NCBI GenBank assembly: GCA_043585095.1
Contig: CP121321.1
Location: forward strand, 2,232,001-2,296,000
From: JANQIO01 sp043585095
GTDB lineage: Bacteria; Pseudomonadota; Gammaproteobacteria; Pseudomonadales; Halieaceae
DNA: 64,000 bases
Direction of reading: 5' to 3'
The position numbers were made by a program, and so were the translations under genes. Shown here piece by piece: positions 26,148 to 34,154 of the stretch. The notes under the pieces are model-generated. The model was given only the letters and a program-made list of their open reading frames with translations, was not told the DNA's origin and made no database searches. The number at the start of each line of letters is the position of its first letter. Within the stretch, counting starts at the first letter, position 1.

Positions 26148-26966
26148 CTAAACATCTCGTTTCTGCGCTTGTTCGATTGCGCCTTTGACCAACACCAAGT
26201 CAGCTATGGAATCGACATCAATCGCCGCATTCGCGTAGGGCAGTATGACAGCTCGCATCCGCAGGCCCAGTCGCTTTGACAGCTTCGCCAGGGCTTCTTC
26301 AAGTGGCAGCAATCCGAGACGATAGCGAATCACCGTCCACCAACCCAACAGGCCGATGACCAATAGTGGCTTCTTGCGCTCTTGCTCAATTTTGCGCCAG
26401 AAACTGGCGGCGCGGCGCCCCTCAGGGGTAATAAACGCGAACAGATTGCAGCCACAAAAATCGCCGTCAGAGAAGCGCAGTACGGTTTTCTTAATACCCG
26501 GGTAAGCTTCTGCGACCAGCGCATGCGGAGCAAGGCCTACCGCTACATCTACATCATCAGCGAGACTTTGCCGACCGAACGCATCGACTATTTCTGAGGT
26601 CAACAGCGGGTGATCAGCCGTGGTCAGCAAAACCGGTTGGTCCGCGTCCACCGCCTGCATCGCGTTATAGGCGCTGGTAGACGGACTGGCATCCGGTGCC
26701 CGCCAGTTAAACTCCCCTGCCTCCACCATCGCCGAAAGGGTTGCGTCCGTTGCCAGCTCATCGGCCTCAGGGCCGGCCAGGGTAATACCCTCAACCACCT
26801 TGGAACCACGCAGGGCGTCCAACACACGACGCACCATCGGCGCGCCATCTATATCGATAAGCGCCTTACAACCTGCAGCGGATTCGTTTACCAGCGAGTC
26901 ATTTTTAGTTCGGTCTCCGGCCAAAACGATCGCGGTTAAGCGGTGTGTATCGGGGTCCAGTTGCAT
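26148..26966 (-). CDS. MobA-like NTP-transferase domain protein
   Basis: 272-aa protein with a GT-A/nucleotidyltransferase fold. The N-terminal AIVLAGDRTKNDSLVN and CKALIDIDGAPMVRRVL are the NTP-binding loop and following strand of MobA/sugar-1-P nucleotidyltransferases, and TTADHPLLT contains the metal Asp. The usual GGxSxRxG loop is changed to GDRTKNDSL. A hydrophobic segment (KPLLVIGLLGWWTVIRY) near residue 200 is unusual for the family and hints at membrane association. The start is two bases after the stop of the ceramide synthase candidate on the same strand. It likely activates a phosphorylated head group or lipid in the pathway; the substrate is not known. Confidence 0.75.
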   Translation of the reverse strand: MQLDPDTHRLTAIVLAGDRTKNDSLVNESAAGCKALIDIDGAPMVRRVLDALRGSKVVEGITLAGPEADELATDATLSAMVEAGEFNWRAPDASPSTSAYNAMQAVDADQPVLLTTADHPLLTSEIVDAFGRQSLADDVDVAVGLAPHALVAEAYPGIKKTVLRFSDGDFCGCNLFAFITPEGRRAASFWRKIEQERKKPLLVIGLLGWWTVIRYRLGLLPLEEALAKLSKRLGLRMRAVILPYANAAIDVDSIADLVLVKGAIEQAQKRDV

Positions 26967-26968
26967 AC

Positions 26969-28111
26969 TTAGAGCTCTTTCTCGTAGACGCGGTAGCGCT
27001 TATATGCCTGCCCGCCAATGGTTTCGATAATATTACGCATCCCGTCATTGTCCTCGAGAATCCACCCCATTTCGACTTCGGTAACACCGCGCGCTATCAG
27101 CGCCTGTCGAACGGCATCGATCACCATGAAGGCCAGGGTGGGACCCAGGCGGGAGTGTTGAAACGCTTGCCGAACGCCCATCAGAGGGATACGTGCCGAG
27201 CGTGGATGCGCGACTTTGAGGCGCCACAGCAGCTTCGCCCACCCGAACGGCAGCAACTTGCCATTCAGGTCGCGCGCGGCCTCATTAAGGTTGGGCAAGG
27301 CCACAATAAACGCCACGGGCTCGTCATCATACTCGGCGATCTGGATGTAATCATCGGGCATCAGTTTGGTCAATGTTGCGACCGTTTCGGCCCAGTCTTC
27401 TGCATCCAGCGGCACAAATCCCCAGTTTTCTGCCCAGGCGTCATTGAATATCTCGCGCATGGTCTCAGCATCGTCTGCCAACTTGTCTCGACGCAGCGGG
27501 CGCACTTTCGCACGACCAGACACCCGCGCTGCCAGTTTTGTCATGACAGAAGGCGCCTCAAAATCGGGGTGTATGCGATAAGCCAACAAGTCTCGCGCTG
27601 TTTTATAGCCGACCTTTAGAACATTGTCGGCGTACCAGGGCTGCGCATGCCCCATCAGCACGTAGGGAGGTGTATCAAAGCCTTCTACAAGCAAACCGAC
27701 CTCTTCGTTAACGTGCAGGTTGAGAGGTCCTCTGACACGATCCATACCCTGCTCGCGCAGCCAGGCCTCGGCGGTGTCGAAAAGGACACTGAACACAACG
27801 CAATCATCGATCGCGTCGATCATGCCAAAATACCCCAGGGCCTGGCCATTGACCGGCGCCTGCAGTGAGTCAACCTGAGCCGTAATGCGGCCCACAACCT
27901 GACCGTCGCGCAGGGCCACCCAGCCCTTCCAACGGGCGTGTTGAAAAAAATGGTTTCCAGCGGAAAAGCGCTGCTTCTGTTCGAAATGGAGGGGCGCTAT
28001 CCAGCTCTTGCTGCCGGCGTATACACGATGGGGTACGGCCAGAAATCGCTTCAAATCAGCCGCTGTCTCGACGGACTTGATCTCTAGATCCGCTTCAGCG
28101 GGAACGGGCAT
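26969..28111 (-). CDS. Bacterial ceramide synthase candidate (GNAT-type N-acyltransferase)
   Basis: 380-aa protein with a GNAT-like fold and no membrane spans. Typical stretches are RFLAVPHRVYAGSKSWIAPL near the N-terminus, GYFGMIDAIDD, RGPLNLHVNEEVGLLVEGF, FNDAWAENWGFVP and MGWILEDNDGMRNIIETIGG near the C-terminus. These describe a widespread family annotated only as GNAT/hypothetical. One member in Caulobacter, close to spt, was shown to be bCerS, which N-acylates the sphingoid base and is unrelated to eukaryotic ceramide synthases. Proximity to acp-spt here supports that role. It leads a leftward two-gene operon with the nucleotidyltransferase and is divergent from the acyl-AMP ligase across a 506-base gap. 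Confidence 0.75.
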   Translation of the reverse strand: MPVPAEADLEIKSVETAADLKRFLAVPHRVYAGSKSWIAPLHFEQKQRFSAGNHFFQHARWKGWVALRDGQVVGRITAQVDSLQAPVNGQALGYFGMIDAIDDCVVFSVLFDTAEAWLREQGMDRVRGPLNLHVNEEVGLLVEGFDTPPYVLMGHAQPWYADNVLKVGYKTARDLLAYRIHPDFEAPSVMTKLAARVSGRAKVRPLRRDKLADDAETMREIFNDAWAENWGFVPLDAEDWAETVATLTKLMPDDYIQIAEYDDEPVAFIVALPNLNEAARDLNGKLLPFGWAKLLWRLKVAHPRSARIPLMGVRQAFQHSRLGPTLAFMVIDAVRQALIARGVTEVEMGWILEDNDGMRNIIETIGGQAYKRYRVYEKEL

Positions 28112-28617
28112 CGTGGTTTGGGTCCATCGTCGCGGTCACTTGGCCGAGCAGTATAGCCCGCTTTTGATGAGGCACAACCGGGAAACAGTTTTTCTTATAT
28201 TTAACAGATACTTGCGCACCAACAATACCCAGCGAGCTGTACTTGAACGTCGCCGATTTGTGCTCTGCATTTAAAGTTCCGCTGTAGTTAGACGAATGTA
28301 AACCCAAACCCCTCAAAAAGTCAGCGCGGCACCCCCGGGCTATTGGTATTATTACCTATAAGTTACAACTGCTTCAGTGCTAAAATTCACCTCAATCAGG
28401 TAGCAGTAAAAATAAGCCTGAAGCGCTATACATCACACTGTCTCTGCGGCGATGTCCGCGAAAAGTGAGCAGGTGACACACAAGATCAAGTGGGGGCGAG
28501 ACCAGTCTGCGAATCCTGGGTAGCTTGAACAGCTTCAAAATAGCTCAAGTGCCGGATTGGTAGATTTTTATTTTTTGCGTCGGCGGAATATTCGCCGAAA
28601 GTGAGGGGGATTCCTTT
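28112..28617. other. 506-base divergent intergenic region (ceramide synthase candidate / acyl-AMP ligase)
   Basis: The longest gene-free stretch of the sphingolipid cluster. It must contain the promoters of both divergent operons. I see an AT-rich core (28340-28400) with a small GGTATTATTACC palindrome, an imperfect repeat of AGCTTGA/AGCTCAAG near 28521-28551, a T-rich run at 28565-28576, and a near-perfect inverted repeat at 28581-28597. No open frame with recognisable content. No confident -35/-10 pair. Confidence 0.5.
28581..28597. promoter_or_regulatory. Inverted repeat ahead of the acyl-AMP ligase start
   Basis: CGGCGGAATATTCGCCG: arms CGGCG and CGCCG around a nearly symmetrical AATATT centre. 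It ends five bases before a strong GAGGGGGA ribosome-binding site (28603-28610), so it would lie in the leader or at the promoter. It could be an operator or an mRNA hairpin that limits translation. Not flanked by a T-run in the direction needed for a terminator. Confidence 0.4.
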
Positions 28618-28658
28618 TTGCAACCTGACGCTACGCCTTTGCAACTCGACGCTACGCC
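28617..28658 (+). repeat. Tandem duplication of a 21-base unit at the 5' end of the acyl-AMP ligase gene
   Basis: Two 21-base units, 28617-28637 and 28638-28658, differ only at two adjacent bases. They begin TTTGCAAC and end GACGCTACGCC. They encode the repeated peptide LQPDATP/LQLDATP. Both units contain a TTG that could serve as start; only the first has the GAGGGGGA ribosome-binding site at proper spacing. Confidence 0.85.
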
Positions 28659-30408
28659 ACGTACACACGATCTGGCCTTTCGCTCAGCAACCTTCAACAC
28701 ACTGACCGAAGCTCTGGACTATGCAGCCCAGGGTGAGACCGGGTCCAACTTTTACACCGGTCGCGGCGCGATCTACGCAAGCCTTACCTACCGCGAATTG
28801 CGCGAGCAGGCGTCGGTGCTGGCACAGCAACTGCTTGGCCTCGGCTTGCACAAGGGCGATAGAGTCGCACTAGTCGCAGAGACCAACCCCGAATTCATCA
28901 AGTTTTTCTACGCCTGCCAGTACGCGGGGCTTATCCCGGTGGCATTGCCAGCGTCGGTAAAGATCGGCGCACACAGCGCTTACGTTGCCCAGTTAGAACG
29001 CCTGCTAGATGCCAGCGATGCTGCAGTAGGCGTGGCCTCTGAGGGATACCTGCCCTTCCTTAAAGAGGCCAGTCAGTCTCTGAAAGTTCGGATGGTTGAC
29101 GAGCCTGAAGCATTTCACCAACTGCCCATCAGCGACTGTGAACTGCCTGATATCAAGCCAACCGACATTGCCTACATACAGTACACCTCTGGCAGCACAC
29201 GATTCCCACGCGGCGTTGTTATTGAGCACCGGACCGCGATGGCGAATTTGCAGGCGATTAACGCCGGTCTGGGTATGACTGCTGATGATCGCTTCATGTC
29301 GTGGCTGCCCTTCTATCATGACATGGGCCTGGTGGGTTTTGTGCTGGTTCCCATGGCCGCGCAAGTGTCTGTGGACTATCTGGATACACGGGAATTTGCG
29401 ATGCGACCCCGTCAGTGGCTGAGTCTGATGACGCGAACCGGCGCATCAGTTTCCTTCGCCCCCTCCTTTGGGTACGACCTCTGCGCGAGACGCGTGCGGG
29501 CCGTTGACATCGAACAGTACGACCTGAGCCGCTGGCGTGTAGCCGGGATAGGCGCGGAGATGATCCGTCCACAAACCCTGGAACACTTCGCTAAAGTGCT
29601 TGAGCCAGCAGGCTTTAGCCGAAAATCATTCCTTGCGTGTTACGGCATGGCTGAGTGCACCCTGGGCGTTAGTTTCTCCAAACTGCAAGTTGGCTTTACC
29701 ACTCACCACATCGACAGCGATGCGCTGGCCGATCAGCACCGAGCGGTATTGATGGATAGCGAAGACCCCGCCGGCCGTGGCCGCCATTTTGTCAACTGTG
29801 GCTACGCCTTGCCGGGCTATGAGATCGAAATTCGCGACGATGACGGCAGCGTTCTTGAAGACTGGAACAGCGGCACTATCTTCTTGCGCGGACCCAGCGT
29901 CATGTCAGGCTATTTCGGTCTGCCCGAGGAAACCAATAACGTTCTCAGCGAAGACGGCTGGCTTAACACCGGTGATATTGGCTATCTGGCCGATGGCCTG
30001 CTGACCATCACTGGCCGTAAGAAAGATCTAATTATCATCCACGGCCGCAATATTTGGCCGCAGGATCTCGAGCACATCGCCGAGTCACAGCCGGAAGTCC
30101 GTGTGGGAGATGCCCTTGCGTTTTCAGCGCCGGATAACGAGGGTGACGAGCTTTGCGTTTTGGTCGTGCAATGCCGTGAAACAGATCCCACCAAGCGCAG
30201 CAATCTGGTGCGCAGGTTAACCGCCCTGGTTCGCATGGAGCTAAGCTTGGACTGTTATGTAGAGCTGGTTCCCATTCATTCCTTGCCCCGCACGTCTTCA
30301 GGCAAACTATCGCGTTCAAAAGCGCGGCTGGACTTCATCGCCGAGCACGACGAAGAGCGGCTTGACGCGGTGGCTGAGAAAGTTCGCCTGAGGGTGGCCT
30401 CAGCCTGA
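28618..30408 (+). CDS. Fatty-acyl-AMP ligase / acyl-ACP synthetase of the sphingolipid cluster
   Basis: 596-aa member of the ANL adenylating family. AMP-binding core YTSGSTRFPRGV at about 189-200, a GYFGLPEET...GWLNTGDIGYL region with the conserved Asp, GRKKDLIIIHGRNIWPQDLE hinge, and the C-terminal catalytic lysine in RTSSGKLSRSK. The IxGRNxxPxDLE pattern is typical of fatty-acyl-AMP ligases and long acyl-ACP synthetases rather than acetyl-CoA synthetases. The Caulobacter sphingolipid cluster contains such a ligase, thought to load the dedicated ACP. Start is TTG 28618, seven bases after GAGGGGGA. The TGA stop lies in the first unit of a 15-base tandem array and the reductase gene follows. 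Confidence 0.88.
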   Translation: MQPDATPLQLDATPRTHDLAFRSATFNTLTEALDYAAQGETGSNFYTGRGAIYASLTYRELREQASVLAQQLLGLGLHKGDRVALVAETNPEFIKFFYACQYAGLIPVALPASVKIGAHSAYVAQLERLLDASDAAVGVASEGYLPFLKEASQSLKVRMVDEPEAFHQLPISDCELPDIKPTDIAYIQYTSGSTRFPRGVVIEHRTAMANLQAINAGLGMTADDRFMSWLPFYHDMGLVGFVLVPMAAQVSVDYLDTREFAMRPRQWLSLMTRTGASVSFAPSFGYDLCARRVRAVDIEQYDLSRWRVAGIGAEMIRPQTLEHFAKVLEPAGFSRKSFLACYGMAECTLGVSFSKLQVGFTTHHIDSDALADQHRAVLMDSEDPAGRGRHFVNCGYALPGYEIEIRDDDGSVLEDWNSGTIFLRGPSVMSGYFGLPEETNNVLSEDGWLNTGDIGYLADGLLTITGRKKDLIIIHGRNIWPQDLEHIAESQPEVRVGDALAFSAPDNEGDELCVLVVQCRETDPTKRSNLVRRLTALVRMELSLDCYVELVPIHSLPRTSSGKLSRSKARLDFIAEHDEERLDAVAEKVRLRVASA

Positions 30409-30495
30409 CGCGGCCCGACCTGACGCGGCCCGACCTGACGAGGCCCGACCTGACGCGGCCCGACCTGACGCGGCCCGACCTGACGAGGCCTAACA
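30406..30495 (+). repeat. 15-base tandem repeat array starting on a stop codon
   Basis: Six consecutive 15-base units. Unit TGACGCGGCCCGACC occurs in copies 1, 2, 4 and 5, copy 3 has A for C at the sixth base, and copy 6 diverges after TGACGAGGCC. The first TGA is the stop of the acyl-AMP ligase, and because the period is a multiple of three the same frame meets a TGA every five codons. The array fills the gap to the GTG start of the CerR-like gene. Not a CRISPR: no spacers. Confidence 0.95.
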
Positions 30496-30497
30496 GG

Positions 30498-31409
30498 GTG
30501 CGGCAGGTTGCTGTTACCGGCGCCACCGGATTTATAGGCCGCCGGCTTTGCGATCAATTGGTCGATTCCGGCTACACCGTCAAAGCCCTCGTTCGCAACC
30601 CACATCGCGCAGCAACTCTGCCCTCATCCGGCGTGACGCTGGTTCAGGGCGGCCTGCACGACAGGCCGGCACTGAAGCGCCTGGTGCAAGATTCAGACAT
30701 CGTGATTCACGCCGCTGGCGCGGTGCGCGGCAACAGCCTTGAACCCTTTCAGAAAACCAATCGAGACGGCACGGCAGCCCTGATCGATGCAATTAGCCAG
30801 TCCGCCCCCAATACACACCTGATCCTGTTATCTTCTCTCGCCGCGCGGGAACCTCAACTCTCATGGTATGCGCACAGCAAGCGCGAAGCTGAAAAGCGAG
30901 TCGAGGCGTCGGCGCTCAGATGGACCATCCTACGCCCGCCTGCCGTATATGGCCCGGGCGATCGGGAAATGCAGGCGATCTTTGACAGCATGTCGCGCGG
31001 GATCGCACTGGTTCCGGGCTCTCTGAACGCGCGCACTGCTCTCATACACGTTGATGATTTAGTGCGCGCCATATTGGCCACAGCCTGCTCAGAACAGGTG
31101 ACAGGAGAATGCTTTGAGCTCGGTGACGGCGCAACGGGCGGCTACCAATGGTCTGACCTGGCCAGCATCGCTGGAACTGTCTATAGGCGCCGTGTGAGGG
31201 TAGTGAAACTGCCAGCCTGGCTGCTCGATATGGCGGCTAGCCTCAGCTTGCAATGGCACCGCTTGCGCGGGACCAACGCCATGCTCACGCCCCAAAAGGT
31301 ACGAGAGCTACGTCATGACAACTGGACGGTGGACGAAACCCTGTTCATGCAGCGCACTGGCTGGTCTCCTGAGATTGAGTTGGAGCGGGGCCTGAGCGAC
31401 TTGCAATAG
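30498..31409 (+). CDS. CerR-like NAD(P)-dependent reductase/epimerase of the sphingolipid cluster
   Basis: 303-aa extended short-chain dehydrogenase. Rossmann nucleotide motif VTGATGFIGRRL at 5-16, VIHAAGAVRG, active-site YAHSKREAEKRV (Tyr and Lys), and RPPAVYGPGD. This family includes sugar epimerases. In Caulobacter the homologous cluster member CerR is the ceramide (keto) reductase. The neighbouring ligase, spt and ceramide synthase candidate support reduction of 3-ketosphinganine or keto-ceramide; a sugar epimerase cannot be excluded from sequence alone. Start is GTG at 30498, just after the 15-base array, so array length sets the distance to the ligase stop. Confidence 0.82.
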   Translation: MRQVAVTGATGFIGRRLCDQLVDSGYTVKALVRNPHRAATLPSSGVTLVQGGLHDRPALKRLVQDSDIVIHAAGAVRGNSLEPFQKTNRDGTAALIDAISQSAPNTHLILLSSLAAREPQLSWYAHSKREAEKRVEASALRWTILRPPAVYGPGDREMQAIFDSMSRGIALVPGSLNARTALIHVDDLVRAILATACSEQVTGECFELGDGATGGYQWSDLASIAGTVYRRRVRVVKLPAWLLDMAASLSLQWHRLRGTNAMLTPQKVRELRHDNWTVDETLFMQRTGWSPEIELERGLSDLQ

Positions 31410-31490
31410 AGCGCCCCTTGAGCTCTGGCAAACGCAACCCAGACCGTAATATCACCGCTATTTTCAACACCCACGCGGGCTGCCTTTCGC

Positions 31491-31496
31491 TATAAT
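31491..31496 (+). promoter_or_regulatory. Consensus -10 box upstream of the first LpxL-like gene
   Basis: A perfect TATAAT hexamer 34 bases before the ATG of the acyltransferase gene, in the 121-base gap after the CerR-like gene. No good -35 at 16-18 bases (only a TTCAAC further away), so an activator may be required. Suggests the acyltransferase-hydroxylase-acyltransferase trio has its own promoter. Confidence 0.45.
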
Positions 31497-31530
31497 AAGC
31501 GATTGATTTCACGCTCATTTCTTCGATCCC

Positions 31531-32520
31531 ATGGCTGAATTTATAATCGGAAGTCCACTGCGTAAGGTCGCGCGTCGCCATCCGTGGCTTCAGCGCCTGC
31601 TGTGGCGTCTGGATTATATGTTGGTGTGGACGCTGGTGACGCTGTTTTCACTGCTGCCTGCTGATTTCGCATCTCGCATGGGCGCCAGAGCGGGCCGCTT
31701 CATTGGTCCACGGCTAAAGCGTAAAACCGCCATCTTCCGCGAGAATTTCCGAATTGCTTTTCCAGGCTATAGCGACGCTGAGCTGGATGCCCTCGTGGTG
31801 GATGCCTGGGGGCGCGCAGGCAGGGTGCTCGCAGAGTACCCGCATCTGGACAAAATGATTGGCAACAACGACCGCGTCACTGTTGATGTACGAGAGTCTA
31901 TAGCCAGCTATACGCCGGGCGGACCGCCTTGCGTCGTAGTAACCCCACATCTCAGTAACTGGGAGATCGCGGGCGCCGGCATGGCACGCTTGGGTATGCC
32001 CAACGCGAATCTGTATTCGCCGCCCACCAATCCCCTACTCGACCGCATGTTGCTCGCCAATCGGAGCAAGCTCAACTGCGATTTGCTGGATAGGGCCCAT
32101 GGCGCTCGATTGCTGTTGCAGGCGCTAAAAAATGGACGCACCGCGGGGATGGTGATGGATAGACGAATCGATGAAGGCCAACCCGTGATGTTTTTTGGCC
32201 AGCCGAAGTCTTCCACCCTGCTGCCCGCAAAACTGGCCTTAAAAATGGACCTACCGATGGTGCCTGCGCAAGTTCAGCGCATCAAAGACGCTCGCTATAG
32301 GGTTATTTTTCACCCCCCGGTGACGCCACGTAATCCTGATGCCAGCCAGAATGAGCAGGCTTTGGATATGATTCAGCAAGTCCATGAGTTATTTGAAGAA
32401 TGGATTCTGGAGCGTCCTGCAGATTGGTTCTGCTCGAAACGCCTCTGGGAAAAGCAGCGAAATAATGGTTCGGCTAATCCAGTCGGGCCAGAAAACGGTA
32501 TAGAGTCCTATGCAGCCTAA
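31531..32520 (+). CDS. LpxL/LpxM-like lysophospholipid acyltransferase family protein (copy 1)
   Basis: 329-aa acyltransferase of the lipid A late-acyltransferase family (HtrB/MsbB). N-terminal membrane-anchoring segment YMLVWTLVTLFSLLP, catalytic HLSNWE motif (H-x4-E) near residue 136, then PPTNPLLDRM, MVMDRRIDEGQPVMFFG and a C-terminal PADWFCSKRLWEK matching the E-R-P-x-x-W-x-W-xx-R/K-RW family end. Classic members put secondary acyl chains on Kdo2-lipid A. Two copies flank a fatty acid 2-hydroxylase here, so O-acylation of a hydroxylated ceramide, or lipid A remodelling, are both possible. The stop overlaps the hydroxylase start by 11 bases. Confidence 0.85.
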   Translation: MAEFIIGSPLRKVARRHPWLQRLLWRLDYMLVWTLVTLFSLLPADFASRMGARAGRFIGPRLKRKTAIFRENFRIAFPGYSDAELDALVVDAWGRAGRVLAEYPHLDKMIGNNDRVTVDVRESIASYTPGGPPCVVVTPHLSNWEIAGAGMARLGMPNANLYSPPTNPLLDRMLLANRSKLNCDLLDRAHGARLLLQALKNGRTAGMVMDRRIDEGQPVMFFGQPKSSTLLPAKLALKMDLPMVPAQVQRIKDARYRVIFHPPVTPRNPDASQNEQALDMIQQVHELFEEWILERPADWFCSKRLWEKQRNNGSANPVGPENGIESYAA

Positions 32521-33163
32521 GGCACAAGAAAAGACACCCCACGAGTCTATCCGGCTTTTCGAGAACGATTTGCTGGAGCGCTTATCTCACGTCCATCCGA
32601 TCACGCCTCTGGTGTTCTGGAGCCCGGTGGCTATGTATCTGCTTTGGCGCGGCATGTCTCAGCACGACTTCAGCGCACTTCAGCTAGCGTCACTCGCCCT
32701 GGCAGGCCTACTGGCGTGGACACTCTCGGAATACTTGCTGCATCGATATGTCTTTCATTTCGCTGCGAGCAGCAAATTCGGCAAGTGGATGGTGTTTCTT
32801 TTCCACGGCAATCACCATGACGATCCCAAAGACAAATCACGGCTAGTGATGCCCCCCGCAGGCGGTGTGCCGATTATGGCAGCGCTCTACCTGCTGTTCA
32901 GCTTGCTCATTCCGCAGCCATGGCTGTTTCCATTTTTTGCTTTTTTCATCGCTGGCTATCTGGTGTATGACTATATCCACTACGCAACGCACCATTTCCC
33001 GATGCGTAATCCGGTGGCTCGGTATCTAAAGCACTACCACCTGAAGCACCATTTTTCAGGCCAGGGAGGGCGTTACGGGGTTAGCTCTCCGCTGTGGGAC
33101 ATCGTTTTTGGCTCACGGCCGGCTGTCGCCGATACGGCATCGAGCGCACGCACTCAGGACTGA
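32510..33163 (+). CDS. Fatty acid 2-hydroxylase (FA2H/Scs7-type, di-iron)
   Basis: 217-aa integral membrane di-iron hydroxylase with about four membrane segments. The His clusters appear in the order typical of FA2H/Scs7: EYLLHRYVFH, LFHGNHHDDPKDKSRLVMPP, YDYIHYATHH and HLKHHFSGQGGRYGVSSPLWDIVFG. Eukaryotic relatives hydroxylate the alpha carbon of the N-acyl chain of ceramides, and the HxxHHxDPxD cluster is well conserved here. The N-terminal cytochrome b5 domain found in Scs7 is absent. Together with spt and the ceramide synthase candidate this argues for a 2-hydroxy-ceramide product; hydroxylation of free or lipid A acyl chains (LpxO-like) is the alternative, though LpxO is a different fold. 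Confidence 0.87.
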   Translation: MQPKAQEKTPHESIRLFENDLLERLSHVHPITPLVFWSPVAMYLLWRGMSQHDFSALQLASLALAGLLAWTLSEYLLHRYVFHFAASSKFGKWMVFLFHGNHHDDPKDKSRLVMPPAGGVPIMAALYLLFSLLIPQPWLFPFFAFFIAGYLVYDYIHYATHHFPMRNPVARYLKHYHLKHHFSGQGGRYGVSSPLWDIVFGSRPAVADTASSARTQD

Positions 33164-33166
33164 CCT

Positions 33167-34099
33167 GTGCCGGAGTATTATCTGGTTCCAAAACGGGCCG
33201 CGCGTCGTTGGCCGGTGCTGGGGCGTGTTGCCAAAACTCTGGAGGCCGGTGCCTTTCGAAGCATATTCTGGCTAATCGGGCGACTATCGCCGGAGCGCGC
33301 CAGTGCCTGGGCCGGGGCCACCTTTGGCTTTGCCGGCCGGCACAGCGCCAAAGCCAAAAAAGCCGAAATAAATCTTCAAATAGCCTTTCCGGATAAATCC
33401 CCAGCGTGGCGGCAGCAAACCATCAACGGCATCTTTCGCAGTTTGGGAAAGTCCGCAGCGGAGCTTATAAAGCTCGATGAGATCTGGCAGCAACGCGACA
33501 CCCGCCTGCAATTCGAGGTTGATAGTGCCGCCAGAGCGGCTCTTGAGTCCGGTCAGGCCGCTGTCTTTGTCACCGCGCACACCGGCCCCTGGCAGATCGT
33601 GAACCTGATCGCCCTGCACATGAATCTGCGCATCAGCACCATTTATGCGCCAGAGAGTAACGCAGCGCTTCGCGACAAGATGCTCGCTCTGCGTAAAAGC
33701 TTCGGAGTGAACCTCATCCCCTCGGATGCCGGCGCCAGGCCTCTATTGCGCGAGCTGAATGCCGGGCACTGCATCGGCATGGCAATGGACACGCGATTAG
33801 ATACCGGCCAGCTGATCCCATTCTTCGGCCGCGAGGCACTTACCAACATAACAGCCGCCAGGCTGGCCCTGCGCACCGGAGCACTACTGCTGCCAATACG
33901 TGCACAACGACTTGGTAAAGCACGTTATAAAGTATCCGTGTATGCGCCCATAGAACCTGATGCCAAGCTGGAATCTACCGACGAGCAAGCCGTCGCCATG
34001 AGTGCGGCAATACACGGTTATTTTGAGACGTGGATCAGAGAGCAACCGGATCAATGGATTTGCCTTAAACGCCGTTGGCCAAAGGCCCATCGCCTGTAA
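33167..34099 (+). CDS. LpxL/LpxM-like lysophospholipid acyltransferase family protein (copy 2)
   Basis: 310-aa second acyltransferase of the HtrB/MsbB family, divergent from copy 1. Catalytic region TAHTGPWQIVNL (H-x4-Q at the position of the usual acidic residue), then YAPESNAALRDKML, MAMDTRLDTGQLIPFFG, and a C-terminal QPDQWICLKRRWPK. The usual H-x4-D/E motif is therefore H-T-G-P-W-Q, with Gln replacing Asp/Glu, which may affect catalysis or mark a different acceptor. Start is GTG three bases after the hydroxylase stop. Last gene of the rightward sphingolipid set; zapE is convergent 55 bases on. Confidence 0.82.
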   Translation: MPEYYLVPKRAARRWPVLGRVAKTLEAGAFRSIFWLIGRLSPERASAWAGATFGFAGRHSAKAKKAEINLQIAFPDKSPAWRQQTINGIFRSLGKSAAELIKLDEIWQQRDTRLQFEVDSAARAALESGQAAVFVTAHTGPWQIVNLIALHMNLRISTIYAPESNAALRDKMLALRKSFGVNLIPSDAGARPLLRELNAGHCIGMAMDTRLDTGQLIPFFGREALTNITAARLALRTGALLLPIRAQRLGKARYKVSVYAPIEPDAKLESTDEQAVAMSAAIHGYFETWIREQPDQWICLKRRWPKAHRL

Positions 34100-34154
34100 G
34101 CCATTGTCCGGAAAAAGTCTTTTATAGAGCAACGCGTGAACCAGGCACCTTTCC

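Noticed and set aside
30406..30495. CRISPR array
   Set aside because: Units are contiguous without spacers; the same holds for the 37.8 kb and 41.2 kb arrays.
30276..30605. Reverse-strand frame encoding a repeated VGPRQ peptide
   Set aside because: It is simply the reverse reading of the 15-base array and overlaps two real genes.
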